From Edaphobacter dinghuensis (GTDB taxonomy: Bacteria; Acidobacteriota; Terriglobia; Terriglobales; Acidobacteriaceae), in the NCBI RefSeq assembly GCF_014640335.1, contig NZ_BMGT01000002.1:434001-498000 (forward strand): a stretch of DNA of 64,000 nucleotides. Direction: 5' to 3'. The notes beneath the pieces were generated by a model. The model saw nothing but the letters and a program-made list of their open reading frames with translations, was not told the DNA's origin and did no database searches. Both the position numbers and the translations under genes were made by a program. Position 1 is the first letter of the stretch; every line of letters starts with the position of its first letter. Of the stretch, positions 7,180 to 17,206 are shown one piece after another.

Positions 7180-10089
7180 ATGCCGGAAGTATCTGATTCA
7201 AAGCCCAAACTCGACCCATCCGTGAAGCCGCTCAAGTCTACCCTGAACCTTCCCGAGACCAGCTTCGCCATGAAGGCCAACCTGCCCGTCAACGAGCCCA
7301 TCCGCCTCGCCGAGTGGCAGAAACAGGACCTCTACGCCCAGATTCGCGCCGCCCGCGCCGGTTCGCCCAAATACATCCTCCACGACGGTCCGCCCTACGC
7401 CAACGGAGCCATTCACCTCGGCCACGCCCTCAACAAGTGCATCAAGGACTTCGTCGTCAAAACCAAGACGATGGCGGGCTTCGACTCCCCCTACGTTCCC
7501 GGTTGGGACTGCCACGGCCTCCCCATCGAAATCAAGGTAGATGAGCAGCTTGGCCGCAAAAAGCTGGAGATGGATCCTATCGCGGTCCGTAAAGCCTGCC
7601 GCGACTACGCGCAGAAATACGTCGATCTCCAGCGCAGCCAGTTCGAGCGCATCGGCGTCTTCGGCCGCTGGAACGATCCTTACCTCACGATGTCGTTTCC
7701 CTACGAAGCCAGCATCGCCGAGACCTTCTACGACTTCTTCGAGGCAGGCTTCGTCTACAAGGGCCTCAAGCCCGTCTACTGGTGCATCCACGACCGCACC
7801 GCGCTCGCCGAAGCCGAGGTCGAGTACGAGCAGCACAACTCGCCCAGCGTCTACGTCCGCTATCAACTCACCAGCGATCCAGCGGCCATCGACGCCAAAC
7901 TGGCAGGCAAAAAAGTCGCCACCATCATCTGGACAACGACTCCGTGGACGCTTCCTGCATCGCAAGCCGTCGCCTTCAACCCCGAGCTGGAATACGTCGC
8001 CCTCGAAAACTCCGACGGCAACGTATATGTAGTCCTCGAAGCTCTCGCAGCCGCAGTCAAAGCCGCCTGCAACCTCACCGAAGCCGTCGAGATCGCCCGA
8101 TTCAAGGGAGCGAAGCTCGACCGCGTCACCTTCCAGCACCCCTTTCTCGATCGCCAGATCCTCGGCGTCACCGCCGACTACGTCACCGCCGAACAAGGCA
8201 CCGGAGCCGTCCACACCGCGCCAGCCCACGGCGTCGACGACTTCTACACCGGCAAGCGCTACGACCTGCCCGAAGTGCAATATGTAGACAACGCAGGCAA
8301 GCAGCGCCACACCGAGCTGCACGGCGGTCATCCCGGCGAACCTTACGACGGCCTCACCGTCTTCAAGTCCAACCCGGTCATCATCGAGCTGCTGCGCGAA
8401 AAAGGGGCGCTCCTCAGCGCCACCAGCTTCGAGCACTCTTACCCGCACTGCTGGCGCTGCCACAATCCCGTCATTGTGCGCGCCACCGAGCAGTGGTTCA
8501 TCGGCATGGAGACGCCGATGTTCACACCCGAAGGCAACGAGACCACCTTCCGCCAGCGTGCCCTCGACGAGATCAAAAAAGTCGTCTGGGATCCATCATG
8601 GGGCGAAGACCGCATCTCCAACATGATCGCCACCCGGCCCGACTGGTGCATCTCGCGCCAGCGTATCTGGGGCGTGCCCATCGCTGTCTTCCTCTGCGAA
8701 AAGTGCCACACGCCGCTGAACGACAAGGCCATCAACAAGAGCATCGTTCAGCTCTTCCATAAAGAAGGCGCCGATGCCTGGTACACGCACGACGTCGCCG
8801 CGCTGCTTCCCAAAGGAACGAAGTGCGCCTGCGGCAACGAAGAGTTTCGCAAGGAGATGGACATCCTCGACGTATGGTTCGAGTCCGGCGCAAGCTGGCA
8901 CGCCGTCCTCGACATCGAGCCCGAGCTGCACTGGCCCGCCGACCTCTACACCGAAGGCGGCGACCAACACCGCGGCTGGTTCCACTCGTCCTTACTTACG
9001 TCCGTCGCTGTGCGCGGCAAAGCGCCGTACAAGATGGTCGCAACCTCCGGCTGGACGCTCGACGAACAAGGCCGTGCCTTTTCAAAGAGCCTCGGCAATG
9101 GCGTCGATCCCGTCGATATCGCCAAGCGCCTCGGCGGCGAGATCATCCGCCTCTGGGTCGCCTCCGTCGACTTCCGCGAAGACGTCGCCGCCAGCGAAAA
9201 CCTGATGCAGCGCGTCAGCGACAACTACCGCAAGCTACGCAACACGCTGCGCTTCCTGCTCGGCAACCTGCATGACTTCGACCCAGCAACAAACACCATC
9301 GCGTTTTCTGCGATGGAGCCTTTAGATCAGTACATCCTCGCCCGCACCGCGGAACTCGACACCAAGATCCGCGCCGCCTATGACGACTTCGAGTTCCACC
9401 GCGCCTACCACGCGCTCAACGAGTACGTGAACACCGACCTCAGCGCGCTCTACCTCGACGTACTGAAAGACCGCCTCTACACCTTCGCACCCAACCATCC
9501 CGCTCGCCGCAGCGCACAGACCGCACTGTGGCGCATCGCCGAAGCCCTCACCCGCCTCATCGCACCGATCCTCAGCTTCACCGCCGACGAGGTCTGGCAG
9601 CTTCTACCCAAAGTCGAAGGCCGCGAGACCAGCGTCCACGTCGCGCTCTTCCCCAACATCGCCGACATCGTTCCCGGCAACGTCAAACTCCTTGAAGAGG
9701 ACTGGGAAAAGCTGCTTGCAGTCCGCGACACCGTGCTCATCTCGCTCGAAGCCGCCCGCCGCGACAAACTCGTCGGCAAAGGACTCGATGCCAAGGTACA
9801 GATCGAGGCCAGCGAACCTCTACTCACACTTCTGAAGAAGTACGAGCCCAGCCTCAAGGAACTCTTCAACACCTCGCAGGTAGAACTCGCTCACATCGAG
9901 CACGCCGATCTGCAGCCGCGCGTCACCACTGTTGCAGCCGACGGCATTAAGTGCGAGCGCTGCTGGAACTACACCACCGACGTAGGCAACGATGCTCGCT
10001 ACCCCACCGTCTGCCTCCGTTGTGCCGAGGCCCTCGAAGCCATCCACTACGCCCCCTACACAGTTCAAAAAACGGAGCAGCAAGCCTAA
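7180..10089 (+). CDS. ileS: isoleucyl-tRNA synthetase
   Basis: The enzyme charges tRNA-Ile with isoleucine in the cytoplasm and edits valine. I chose ATG 7180 because AAGAGGAA lies 5 bases upstream; a TTG at 7111 is in frame but lacks such a site. The 969-residue product has the class Ia signature PPYANGAIHLGHALNK (HIGH motif), the editing domain (TTPWTLPASQAVAF, GTGAVHTAPAHG), the WISRQRIWG-type segment (here CISRQRIWGVPIA), and the KMSKS loop in the variant form AFSKSLGNGVDP. A C-terminal zinc-binding knuckle (CERCWNY...CLRCAEAL) marks the bacterial type. The stop codon abuts the lspA start directly, a common ileS-lspA operon. Confidence 0.97.
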   Translation: MPEVSDSKPKLDPSVKPLKSTLNLPETSFAMKANLPVNEPIRLAEWQKQDLYAQIRAARAGSPKYILHDGPPYANGAIHLGHALNKCIKDFVVKTKTMAGFDSPYVPGWDCHGLPIEIKVDEQLGRKKLEMDPIAVRKACRDYAQKYVDLQRSQFERIGVFGRWNDPYLTMSFPYEASIAETFYDFFEAGFVYKGLKPVYWCIHDRTALAEAEVEYEQHNSPSVYVRYQLTSDPAAIDAKLAGKKVATIIWTTTPWTLPASQAVAFNPELEYVALENSDGNVYVVLEALAAAVKAACNLTEAVEIARFKGAKLDRVTFQHPFLDRQILGVTADYVTAEQGTGAVHTAPAHGVDDFYTGKRYDLPEVQYVDNAGKQRHTELHGGHPGEPYDGLTVFKSNPVIIELLREKGALLSATSFEHSYPHCWRCHNPVIVRATEQWFIGMETPMFTPEGNETTFRQRALDEIKKVVWDPSWGEDRISNMIATRPDWCISRQRIWGVPIAVFLCEKCHTPLNDKAINKSIVQLFHKEGADAWYTHDVAALLPKGTKCACGNEEFRKEMDILDVWFESGASWHAVLDIEPELHWPADLYTEGGDQHRGWFHSSLLTSVAVRGKAPYKMVATSGWTLDEQGRAFSKSLGNGVDPVDIAKRLGGEIIRLWVASVDFREDVAASENLMQRVSDNYRKLRNTLRFLLGNLHDFDPATNTIAFSAMEPLDQYILARTAELDTKIRAAYDDFEFHRAYHALNEYVNTDLSALYLDVLKDRLYTFAPNHPARRSAQTALWRIAEALTRLIAPILSFTADEVWQLLPKVEGRETSVHVALFPNIADIVPGNVKLLEEDWEKLLAVRDTVLISLEAARRDKLVGKGLDAKVQIEASEPLLTLLKKYEPSLKELFNTSQVELAHIEHADLQPRVTTVAADGIKCERCWNYTTDVGNDARYPTVCLRCAEALEAIHYAPYTVQKTEQQA

Positions 10090-10593
10090 ATGTCCCTCAC
10101 CATACACAGCAAACGGGACAGCCGTATCCCTCTTCTCCTGCTCGCCGCGCTCGTCGTCGTCGCCGACCGCTGCAGCAAGCTTTGGATCGTCCACCACATC
10201 AATCCCGGTTACGCCATCCCGGTGATCCCCGGAGTCTTTCGCCTTACGCACGTGCTCAATACCGGCGCGGCGTTTTCGCTCTTCGACTCGGCCTCACCCG
10301 TCGTCGTCCGCGACAGTCTCATCGCCTTCTCCGTCCTCGCCGTCATCATCGTGCTAGGAATGCTGTGGCGCGTGGGCCGCGATCTGTCGCTGACCGGCAT
10401 TGCGCTCGCTCTCATCCTCGGCGGAGCCGTCGGCAATCTCTACGACCGCGTTCGCTTCTCCCACGTCGTCGACTTCCTCGAAGTCCACATCGTCCACTAC
10501 CACTGGCCCGACTTCAACGTCGCCGATAGCTGCATCGTCATCGGAGCCTGCCTGCTGCTCATCGAAATCTTCCGCCCGCAGTCTGAGCGCTGA
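10090..10593 (+). CDS. lspA: lipoprotein signal peptidase II
   Basis: LspA is the inner-membrane aspartyl peptidase that removes signal peptides from prolipoproteins. The 167-residue protein has four predicted membrane helices. Its conserved blocks are VADRCSKLW, LTHVLNTGAAFSLF, the catalytic-Asp segment GGAVGNLYDRV and the second catalytic segment FNVADSCI. The start codon follows the ileS stop with no gap, implying translational coupling. Length and motif order are normal. Several lipoprotein candidates in the window (DUF1800 protein, RND adaptor) would be its substrates. Confidence 0.96.
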   Translation: MSLTIHSKRDSRIPLLLLAALVVVADRCSKLWIVHHINPGYAIPVIPGVFRLTHVLNTGAAFSLFDSASPVVVRDSLIAFSVLAVIIVLGMLWRVGRDLSLTGIALALILGGAVGNLYDRVRFSHVVDFLEVHIVHYHWPDFNVADSCIVIGACLLLIEIFRPQSER

Positions 10594-10599
10594 CGCATC

Positions 10600-11406
10600 A
10601 TGGAAGTGAACGACGATGACCTCAGCCAATTCGAAGCGAATGGCGCTGCACCGTTGCCAGCAACAGGCCAGCAAAGCTACATCGAGCACAACGGTATTCG
10701 GCTCTGGTATGCCGCTTATGGCTCCGGACCATCCGTAATCCTGCTCCACGGCGGCCTTGGCCATAGCGGCAACTGGGGTTATCAGGTTCCTGCGCTGATC
10801 AACAGCGGCTATCGCGCCGTGCTGATAGATACTCGTGGCCATGGTCGCAGCACACGCGACGCGCGGCCATTCTCCTATGAACTGATGGCCTCCGATGTTC
10901 TCGCAGTGATGGATGCATTGCATCTTCAAAAAGCCGCGCTCGTCGGCTGGAGTGACGGCGCATGTACCGCTCTCATCCTCGCCGCGAAGGCTCCCGCGCG
11001 CGTTGCCGGAGTCTTCTTCTTTGCCTGCAACATGGACCCAAGCGGCGTAAAACCATTCGAGACCACTCCCACCCTCGATCGATGTTTCGCTCGGCACACA
11101 CATGACTACGCCGAACTATCCGCAACGCCAGAACAGTTCAAAGAGTTCGTCGAAGATGTCTCATTGATGCAGCGCACACAGCCCAATTACACACTGGACG
11201 ATCTGGCGAAGATCAGCATGCCTGTCACAATCGTACAAAGTGAACACGACGAATTTATCAAGCGCGAACATGCACTCTATCTATCCAGTTCCATCCCTAA
11301 TGCCGAATTGATCGAGCTTGCCGCGGTAAGTCACTTTGCCCCTCTGCAAAGACCGGAGAAGTTTAATGCGGCGATACTCACGTTCCTTGGCAAGCTATGG
11401 AGCTAA
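10600..11406 (+). CDS. alpha/beta hydrolase
   Basis: The 268-residue cytoplasmic protein has the complete triad of the alpha/beta-hydrolase fold. These are the oxyanion loop HGGLGHSG near residue 50, the nucleophile elbow GWSDG (Ser118), an acid in QSEHDEF and the histidine in AVSHFAPLQRP (His245). It resembles the proline iminopeptidase/haloperoxidase-like group; the substrate cannot be told from sequence. It starts 6 bp after the lspA stop and is likely the third gene of the ileS transcript. Confidence 0.88.
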   Translation: MEVNDDDLSQFEANGAAPLPATGQQSYIEHNGIRLWYAAYGSGPSVILLHGGLGHSGNWGYQVPALINSGYRAVLIDTRGHGRSTRDARPFSYELMASDVLAVMDALHLQKAALVGWSDGACTALILAAKAPARVAGVFFFACNMDPSGVKPFETTPTLDRCFARHTHDYAELSATPEQFKEFVEDVSLMQRTQPNYTLDDLAKISMPVTIVQSEHDEFIKREHALYLSSSIPNAELIELAAVSHFAPLQRPEKFNAAILTFLGKLWS

Positions 11407-11421
11407 GTAAAACCGGTGCTC

Positions 11422-11427
11422 TATAAT
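11422..11427 (+). promoter_or_regulatory. TATAAT -10 box, possible leaderless promoter
   Basis: A perfect TATAAT lies 8 bases before the ATG at 11436, which has no Shine-Dalgarno sequence. Transcription would start within a base or two of the ATG. No clear -35 at 17-bp spacing is visible (TTGGCA is 29 bp away), so this is tentative. Confidence 0.35.
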
Positions 11428-11435
11428 TCGCTGCA

Positions 11436-12116
11436 ATGCGCAACCCAGAAGAAGATGAATCCTCTACGCCGACGGAAGAAGTGCTTGGTTCAGCACCACT
11501 CAATGCCCTCGGGCTTTTGATCTCGCTGCTGGCCGTGCTTGTGGTGTTTCTTCCATTTGCGGTCAACACGTCGCCACTCGATGCCGTCACGTTCAGAGTT
11601 CCCGGCAATCAGGGAAACTGGTGGCATGCGCTTGTGGGCGCGCCGTTCTTTCTGGCATTCCCGCTGATCTGGCTTCGCCTGCGTGCGCTGTTTTCCAATC
11701 GCCTCTCCACCCCTACGGGACGGCGCATCCTTTGGATCGCCATCGGCCTTTCGGTCTTCGGAACGATCCTGGTCGAGCTGCCCTTCCTTCTGCATCTCGC
11801 CGGAACGAGCGCATGGCAGCGCCTCTCGGTGCTTAGCCTGGGCCTTGGCATCGTCATCGCCAGCGCGGCGGTTCTATACCTGCGCAGGCGGCATATCTTT
11901 CGGGCTCCTACTCGAGCCTGCCTCATTGGCTTAAACACCGCTTATCTCGCCAACGCAGTGCTCTGCCTCATCGTCTACAGCGATGCCAAAGGCCCGATCA
12001 GTTCAAGATCGGGATGGCTGGTAACAATGGGGATCGTCTGGCCTATGCTGCTGGAGATTCTCTGGGGCTTCGCCCAGACTTCAACCCCGCAGCCACCGCG
12101 AACGGAAGCAGTCTGA
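11436..12116 (+). CDS. multi-pass membrane protein of unknown function
   Basis: This 226-residue protein is not recognised. After a charged N-terminus (RNPEEDESSTPTEE) it has about six hydrophobic segments: near residues 25-45, 65-80, 95-118, 130-147, 165-180 and 195-215. Short Arg-rich loops suggest inside-positive topology. No catalytic motif is apparent. It lies 29 bp after the alpha/beta hydrolase gene and faces a minus-strand gene. There is no ribosome binding site before the ATG, but a TATAAT box lies there, so it may be translated from a leaderless message. Confidence 0.7.
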   Translation: MRNPEEDESSTPTEEVLGSAPLNALGLLISLLAVLVVFLPFAVNTSPLDAVTFRVPGNQGNWWHALVGAPFFLAFPLIWLRLRALFSNRLSTPTGRRILWIAIGLSVFGTILVELPFLLHLAGTSAWQRLSVLSLGLGIVIASAAVLYLRRRHIFRAPTRACLIGLNTAYLANAVLCLIVYSDAKGPISSRSGWLVTMGIVWPMLLEILWGFAQTSTPQPPRTEAV

Positions 12117-12225
12117 TGCAGCCTATTCCGGAATCAGACTTTCGGCGCCGCACGACAAGGCAAGCTTAGACTGCCTAATGTGTATTTCCATTCCGCAGCG
12201 CGGCGAAGGAATCTGTTTTCCCTGC

Positions 12226-12681
12226 TTACCGCGTATAAGAGAACGTCCCGCACAAATCCGTCGAATTCGACAGCGCCTCCAGCTTCAGCACAGGCACCGT
12301 TTGTCCGGAAAAGAACGCAAGCTGCAGCGACCGTCCAACCACATAAGTAGCCATCCACTGGGTATCGTCAGAGCCACACAGGGTGTTCTTGTGCAAAAGC
12401 CGCTTCGTAGCCGGAATATTGAGCCTGTAGAGATTGCCGCTTCCGCCGGCGTTGCTGTCAGCGTCAAAGGCCGCGCTCAACTCATTCGGCTGCAATGCTC
12501 GAATCTTTGCGATCGTATAGCTTGAAAAATCGACCACCAGCTTTGCGTCTGACAACGACACGTCCCCGGTAATTGTCCGCGCCGAGTTGCCCGTCGCACG
12601 CCAGGTCCCTCTCTCCTGCGCCGCCGCGCACGCGACCAGCACCACCCCGACAAAGACACCCCATAACATCGTCTGCTTCAT
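12226..12681 (-). CDS. secreted protein of unknown function
   Basis: The product has a Sec-type signal peptide (MKQTMLWGVFVGVVLVACAAAQ). The mature part of about 130 residues is beta-rich, with two cysteines (in NTLCGSDD and STDLCGTF) that could form a disulfide in the periplasm. I do not recognise the family. The open frame continues upstream to 12738, but the signal peptide fits a start at 12681, or at 12666 where GAAGGA is better spaced. It converges with the membrane-protein gene and diverges from uvrA. Confidence 0.7.
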   Translation of the reverse strand: MKQTMLWGVFVGVVLVACAAAQERGTWRATGNSARTITGDVSLSDAKLVVDFSSYTIAKIRALQPNELSAAFDADSNAGGSGNLYRLNIPATKRLLHKNTLCGSDDTQWMATYVVGRSLQLAFFSGQTVPVLKLEALSNSTDLCGTFSYTR

Positions 12682-12783
12682 CCTTCGAGCATGACATCTG
12701 CCCTTCTTTTCATCAACCCGCGGGCCGCCGTCGGCCATTAATTCGCGCTACGCCGCACAATACGAGAAAATAGAAGTTTGGCC

Positions 12784-15783
12784 ATGAGCGAGCAAACGCA
12801 CGAGCAAAAAAACGATCAGATCACCATCCGCGGCGCCCGCACCCACAACCTCAAGGGCATCGACGTCGATATCCCGCACAACGCGCTCACCGTCGTCAGC
12901 GGTGTCAGTGGCAGCGGCAAGTCTTCGCTCGCCTTCGACACCGTCTACGCCGAGGGTCAGCGCCGCTACGTCGAATCGCTCTCCGCCTACGCCCGGCAGT
13001 TTCTCGAGCGCATCGAAAAGCCCGATGTCGATCACATGGACGGACTCGCTCCCGCCATCGCCATCAAGCAAAAGAACCAGACGCGCAATCCCCGCTCCAC
13101 GGTGGCGACGGCGACCGAGATCTACGACTACTTACGCCTGCTCTACGCCCGCTGCGGCACCGTGACCTGCCTGCACTGCGGCGGCATCGTCAAGCACGAC
13201 ACCGTAGACGAGATCGTCACCGCACTCTTCGCTCTGCCGGAAGGCACGCGCACCTACGCGCTCTTCCCTATCGAGCGTGCCGAGGTCAAGCTTGAACCGA
13301 TGCAGCAGCCCTCCGCCGAACCGGAGGAAGAAGCTCCCAAGCCAAAGAAGGCCGTCGCAAAAAAAGCCGTCAAAGCAGTGGCTGCGCCCAAGGTCATCGA
13401 CATCACCGATGCTCTTAAAGAGCGGCTAACCGAACTCCGCCGCCGAGGCTACAACCGTCTCTATCAAGCTGGCAAAATCGTCGAGTTCTCCACGCCCGAA
13501 TCGCTCCTCGAACTCGACTTCGCAAAACCCATCTTCGTCCTCGCCGACCGCCTCGCCATCAGCCCCGACTCACGAGCCCGCATCGTAGACGCCATCGAAA
13601 CCGGCTACCGCGAGTCCGGCGAGATCCAATTTCATACTGTTCCACGCGAAGACGAAGGCGAGTCGCAGCACCTCCGCTTCTCGGCTGCGTTCGAGTGCAC
13701 TACCTGCCATCGCGCCTACCGCGAGCCAGAGCCGCGCCTCTTCTCCTTCAACAATCCCTACGGTGCCTGCCCGCGCTGCCAGGGCTTCGGCAACACCATC
13801 GACTTCGACCCCAACCTCATCATCCCCGACAAGTCGAAGACGCTGAACCAAGGCGCCATCGCTCCGTGGACGACCACCAAGTACCGTCCTCACCACGGCG
13901 AAATGATCCGCGCCGCGAAGGCCGCAAAGATTCCCGTCGATACTCCCTGGTACGATCTGACGCCCGAGCAGCAGCGCTTCATCGAAGACGGCAACGGCAG
14001 CTTCCCCGGCATCCGGGGCTTCTTCGCTGCGCTCGAACGCAAAAAATACAAGTTGCACGTCCGCGTCTTCCTGTCGAAGTATCGCGGCTACGCGCTCTGC
14101 CCCGACTGCCGCGGCCAGCGCCTCCGCGCCGAGGCTCGCGCCGTGCTCATCAACGACCGCAACATCTGCGAGACCTCCGCGCTAACCATCACCGACGCGC
14201 AGAACTTCTTCGACAATCTGCAACTGTCACCGGCACAAACCGAGATCGCCGGAAAGATCCTCGAAGAGGTTCGCCAACGCATTCACTTCCTGCATCAGGT
14301 CGGGCTCGACTACCTCACCCTCGACCGCCTCAGCTCCACGCTCTCCGGCGGCGAATCGCAACGCATTCAACTAGCGACATCGCTCGGCTCGCGACTCGTC
14401 GGCGCACTCTACGTGCTCGACGAGCCCAGCATCGGCCTGCACACTCGCGACACCGCCAAGCTCATCCGCATCATGAAAGACCTGCGCGATCTCGGCAACA
14501 CCATCCTCGTCGTCGAGCACGATCCCGACGTCATTCGCGCCGCTGATCATCTTCTCGACCTCGGCCCCGGCGCTGGCGAACTCGGCGGCAAACTCCTCGC
14601 CGAAGGAACCGTTGCCGAAGTCACCGCCAATCCCAACTCCATCACCGGCAAGTATCTCTCAGGCCGCGCCACCATTCCTGTTCCACATGGCCGCCGCGAG
14701 CCGGGCCGCGAACACCTGAAGCTCACCGGCGCACGCATTCACAATCTGCGCGGCGTCGATCTCGACGTCCCACTCAACCTGCTCTGCGTCGTTACCGGAG
14801 TCAGCGGCAGTGGCAAATCCACCATCGTCCACCAAGTGCTCTATCGCGCGCTGATGCAGGCGCTCGGCCAGACCGAAGGCGGCGATCCAGCGCACCTGTA
14901 TCGCGAACTCTCCGGCACGCAATACATCAACGATGTCGTCCTCGTCGATCAGTCGCCCATTGGCCGCACGCCGCGCTCCAATCCGGTCACCTACATCAAG
15001 GCCTTCGACGACATTCGCGCCCTCTTCGCCGCGCAGCCCGACGCCAAACGCCGCGGCTTCAGCGCGGGCCACTTCTCCTTCAACGTTCCCGGCGGCCGCT
15101 GCGACGTCTGCGAAGGCGACGGCACCGTCACTGTAGAAATGCAGTTCCTCGCCGACATCGAGCTACCCTGCGAAGAATGCAACGGTACGCGTTACAAATC
15201 CGCGACGCTCGACATCAAGTACAAAAATAAAAATATCCACGACGTACTCAACATGACCGTCAAGGAGGCGCTGGTCTACTTCGCGGGCCATCCCAAGATC
15301 ATCGACAAGCTTTACGTCCTCGACGAAGTTGGCCTCGGTTACGTCCGCCTCGGCCAATCCGCCACCACGCTCTCCGGTGGCGAAGCGCAGCGCGTCAAGC
15401 TTGCCTCGCACCTCGCCACAGCACGCAGCATTACAGGCCGCTCCGGCAACGAGGCCGCAGCCAAAGCCCGCTCGCGCACCCTCTACATCCTCGACGAGCC
15501 CACCACTGGTCTTCACTTCGAAGATGTCGCCAAACTGCTGGCTGCCTTCCACAAGCTCATCGAAGGCGGCGGATCGCTGCTGGTGATCGAGCACAACCTC
15601 GACATCATCAAATCAGCCGACTGGGTCATCGACATGGGCCCCGAAGGCGGCAGCGGCGGCGGCCAGATCGTCGCCACCGGCACGCCCGAAGAGATCGCGG
15701 CCAACCCCGCATCGCATACCGGCCACTGGCTGGCTCCGGCGCTTCACCTGTCCGCGTCCGAACCCGAACTTCAAACCACTTAG
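12784..15783 (+). CDS. uvrA: excinuclease ABC subunit A
   Basis: UvrA is the DNA-damage sensor ATPase of nucleotide excision repair and loads UvrB. The 999-residue product has two ABC modules: Walker [13 protein letters not shown] and [12 protein letters not shown], signatures LSGGESQR and LSGGEAQR, and Walker B-type [11 protein letters not shown] and [11 protein letters not shown]. The zinc modules are visible as [14 protein letters not shown]...CPRCQGFG and CDVCEGDG...CEECNGTR. I chose ATG 12784; a TTG at 12778 is in frame. Residues about 170-205 are an extra Glu/Pro then Lys/Ala-rich stretch ([20 protein letters not shown]) within the first insertion region, absent from typical UvrA of about 940 residues. 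Confidence 0.97.
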   Translation: MSEQTHEQKNDQITIRGARTHNLKGIDVDIPHNALTVVSGVSGSGKSSLAFDTVYAEGQRRYVESLSAYARQFLERIEKPDVDHMDGLAPAIAIKQKNQTRNPRSTVATATEIYDYLRLLYARCGTVTCLHCGGIVKHDTVDEIVTALFALPEGTRTYALFPIERAEVKLEPMQQPSAEPEEEAPKPKKAVAKKAVKAVAAPKVIDITDALKERLTELRRRGYNRLYQAGKIVEFSTPESLLELDFAKPIFVLADRLAISPDSRARIVDAIETGYRESGEIQFHTVPREDEGESQHLRFSAAFECTTCHRAYREPEPRLFSFNNPYGACPRCQGFGNTIDFDPNLIIPDKSKTLNQGAIAPWTTTKYRPHHGEMIRAAKAAKIPVDTPWYDLTPEQQRFIEDGNGSFPGIRGFFAALERKKYKLHVRVFLSKYRGYALCPDCRGQRLRAEARAVLINDRNICETSALTITDAQNFFDNLQLSPAQTEIAGKILEEVRQRIHFLHQVGLDYLTLDRLSSTLSGGESQRIQLATSLGSRLVGALYVLDEPSIGLHTRDTAKLIRIMKDLRDLGNTILVVEHDPDVIRAADHLLDLGPGAGELGGKLLAEGTVAEVTANPNSITGKYLSGRATIPVPHGRREPGREHLKLTGARIHNLRGVDLDVPLNLLCVVTGVSGSGKSTIVHQVLYRALMQALGQTEGGDPAHLYRELSGTQYINDVVLVDQSPIGRTPRSNPVTYIKAFDDIRALFAAQPDAKRRGFSAGHFSFNVPGGRCDVCEGDGTVTVEMQFLADIELPCEECNGTRYKSATLDIKYKNKNIHDVLNMTVKEALVYFAGHPKIIDKLYVLDEVGLGYVRLGQSATTLSGGEAQRVKLASHLATARSITGRSGNEAAAKARSRTLYILDEPTTGLHFEDVAKLLAAFHKLIEGGGSLLVIEHNLDIIKSADWVIDMGPEGGSGGGQIVATGTPEEIAANPASHTGHWLAPALHLSASEPELQTT

Positions 15784-15800
15784 TTCACTGCGCTCAACTA

Positions 15801-17090
15801 TTACACAGTCAGATCGTCGTCTTTGGTCTCTCGAATCAGCAGCAGCCCGGCCAACGTCAGCACCGCCGACGCCGTGAGGTAATAGCCGACATACTGCAGC
15901 CCGTAGTCCTTCGCCAGCTTCATGGCAATATAAGGCGCCAGCGAAGCGCCCAAAATTCCCGCCATACTGAACGCCAACGAGCTTCCGGTATACCGCACCG
16001 GCGTCGGAAATAGCTCCGAGACGACCGTACCCAGCGGGCCATAAGTCATCCCCATCAGCGCCAGCCCCAACGCCATCATCACCACCGCGCCTGTCAGCCC
16101 GGAGGTAAACAGCGGCGCCAGCACAAAGCCGAAGATACCGATCAGCACAGTCACTCCAATCATCACCGGCCGCCGCCCGCGCTCGGCCATTAACGCCGAG
16201 GCCGGAATCGTCGCCGCGAAGAAGAGGATGCCGAAGAGCTGGATCAGCAAAAAGCGGCCACGCTCATAGTGCAGAGCGGTCGTTCCCCAAGAGAGCGCAA
16301 AGACCGTCATCAGGTAGAAGAGAACGAATGTCGCCAGGCAAACCAGAATGCCCGCGACCAGCGCTCGCGTATGACGGCGCAGCACCGTAAACATGGGCAC
16401 GCCCACCTGCTCGGCGCGCTGCACCGAAGCCTGGAAGACCGGCGTCTCGGTGATCGTCAACCGAACATAAAGCCCCAACAGTACCAGCACCGCACTGGCA
16501 ATAAACGGCAGCCGCCAGCCAAAGGCGAAGAACTGCCGGTCGCTGAGCCAGCGCGAGAGCAGAAGAAACGTGCCGCCCGAGAGCAGAAATCCCGCCGGCG
16601 CGCCCAACTGAGGAAACATGCCATAAAACGCACGCTTGTTGGGCGGAGCGTTCTCGACCGCAAGCAGCACCGCGCCGCCCCACTCGCCGCCCAGCCCGAT
16701 GCCCTGCCCAAACCGGCACAACGCCAACAGAAGCGGCGCAGTGATGCCGATAGCGGCATAAGGCGGTAAAACTCCAATGATGAACGTCGACAACCCCATG
16801 GTCGACAGCGCCAGCACCAGCGTCCGCTTGCGTCCGATGCGATCGCCGAAGTGGCCGAAGAGCGCGGAGCCGATCGGCCGCGCCAGAAAGGCGATGCCGA
16901 ACGTAGCCAACGACGCCAGCGTCGAAGAGGCGGGATCGTGGGTGGGAAAGAACAGGCGCGGAAACACCAGCACCGCGGCCGTGGCGTAGATGTAGAAGTC
17001 GAAGAACTCGACGGTCGTGCCAACCATGCTCGCAAAGAGAACCTGGCGCGGCGTATTGATGCGCTTCCGCTGCGTTTCTTTTGTAATCAT
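15801..17090 (-). CDS. MFS transporter, metabolite:H+ symporter type
   Basis: The 429-residue protein has 12 predicted membrane helices. It carries motifs of the MHS group (ShiA/ProP/KgtP-like): GTTVEFFDFYIYATAA in helix 1, LARPIGSALFGHFGDRIGRK in the loop 2-3 motif, and GQGIGLGGEWGGAVLLAVENAP in helix 4. Such proteins import organic acids, shikimate or osmolytes with protons; the substrate is not readable. The start ATG at 17090 lies about 30 bp beyond a minus-strand terminator that ends the small gene upstream, so it needs its own promoter or is reached by read-through. It converges with uvrA. Confidence 0.9.
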   Translation of the reverse strand: MITKETQRKRINTPRQVLFASMVGTTVEFFDFYIYATAAVLVFPRLFFPTHDPASSTLASLATFGIAFLARPIGSALFGHFGDRIGRKRTLVLALSTMGLSTFIIGVLPPYAAIGITAPLLLALCRFGQGIGLGGEWGGAVLLAVENAPPNKRAFYGMFPQLGAPAGFLLSGGTFLLLSRWLSDRQFFAFGWRLPFIASAVLVLLGLYVRLTITETPVFQASVQRAEQVGVPMFTVLRRHTRALVAGILVCLATFVLFYLMTVFALSWGTTALHYERGRFLLIQLFGILFFAATIPASALMAERGRRPVMIGVTVLIGIFGFVLAPLFTSGLTGAVVMMALGLALMGMTYGPLGTVVSELFPTPVRYTGSSLAFSMAGILGASLAPYIAMKLAKDYGLQYVGYYLTASAVLTLAGLLLIRETKDDDLTV

Positions 17091-17120
17091 CAGAAGCTTG
17101 AATTTTATTCGAATCCACGC

Positions 17121-17148
17121 AAAAAGACCCAGCCGTCAAGGCCGGGTC
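17121..17148 (-). terminator. rho-independent terminator between the small membrane-protein gene and the MFS gene
   Basis: GACCCAGCC and GGCCGGGTC pair around a GTCAA loop with one mismatch. On the minus strand the hairpin is followed by TTTTTGCG. It lies 58 bp after the stop of the 37-residue gene and 30 bp before the MFS start, so it could act as terminator of the former or attenuator of the latter. Confidence 0.75.
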
Positions 17149-17206
17149 CAGGGCTTAGTGATAGCCCGCGAAGCTCTGTTTTCCACAACCGGATAGGGGT
17201 CTGACT

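Noticed and set aside
7198-8463. 421-residue minus-strand frame within ileS
   Set aside because: The Gly/Val/Asp-rich composition is typical of the antisense of a C-ending-codon gene; ileS is certain on the plus strand.
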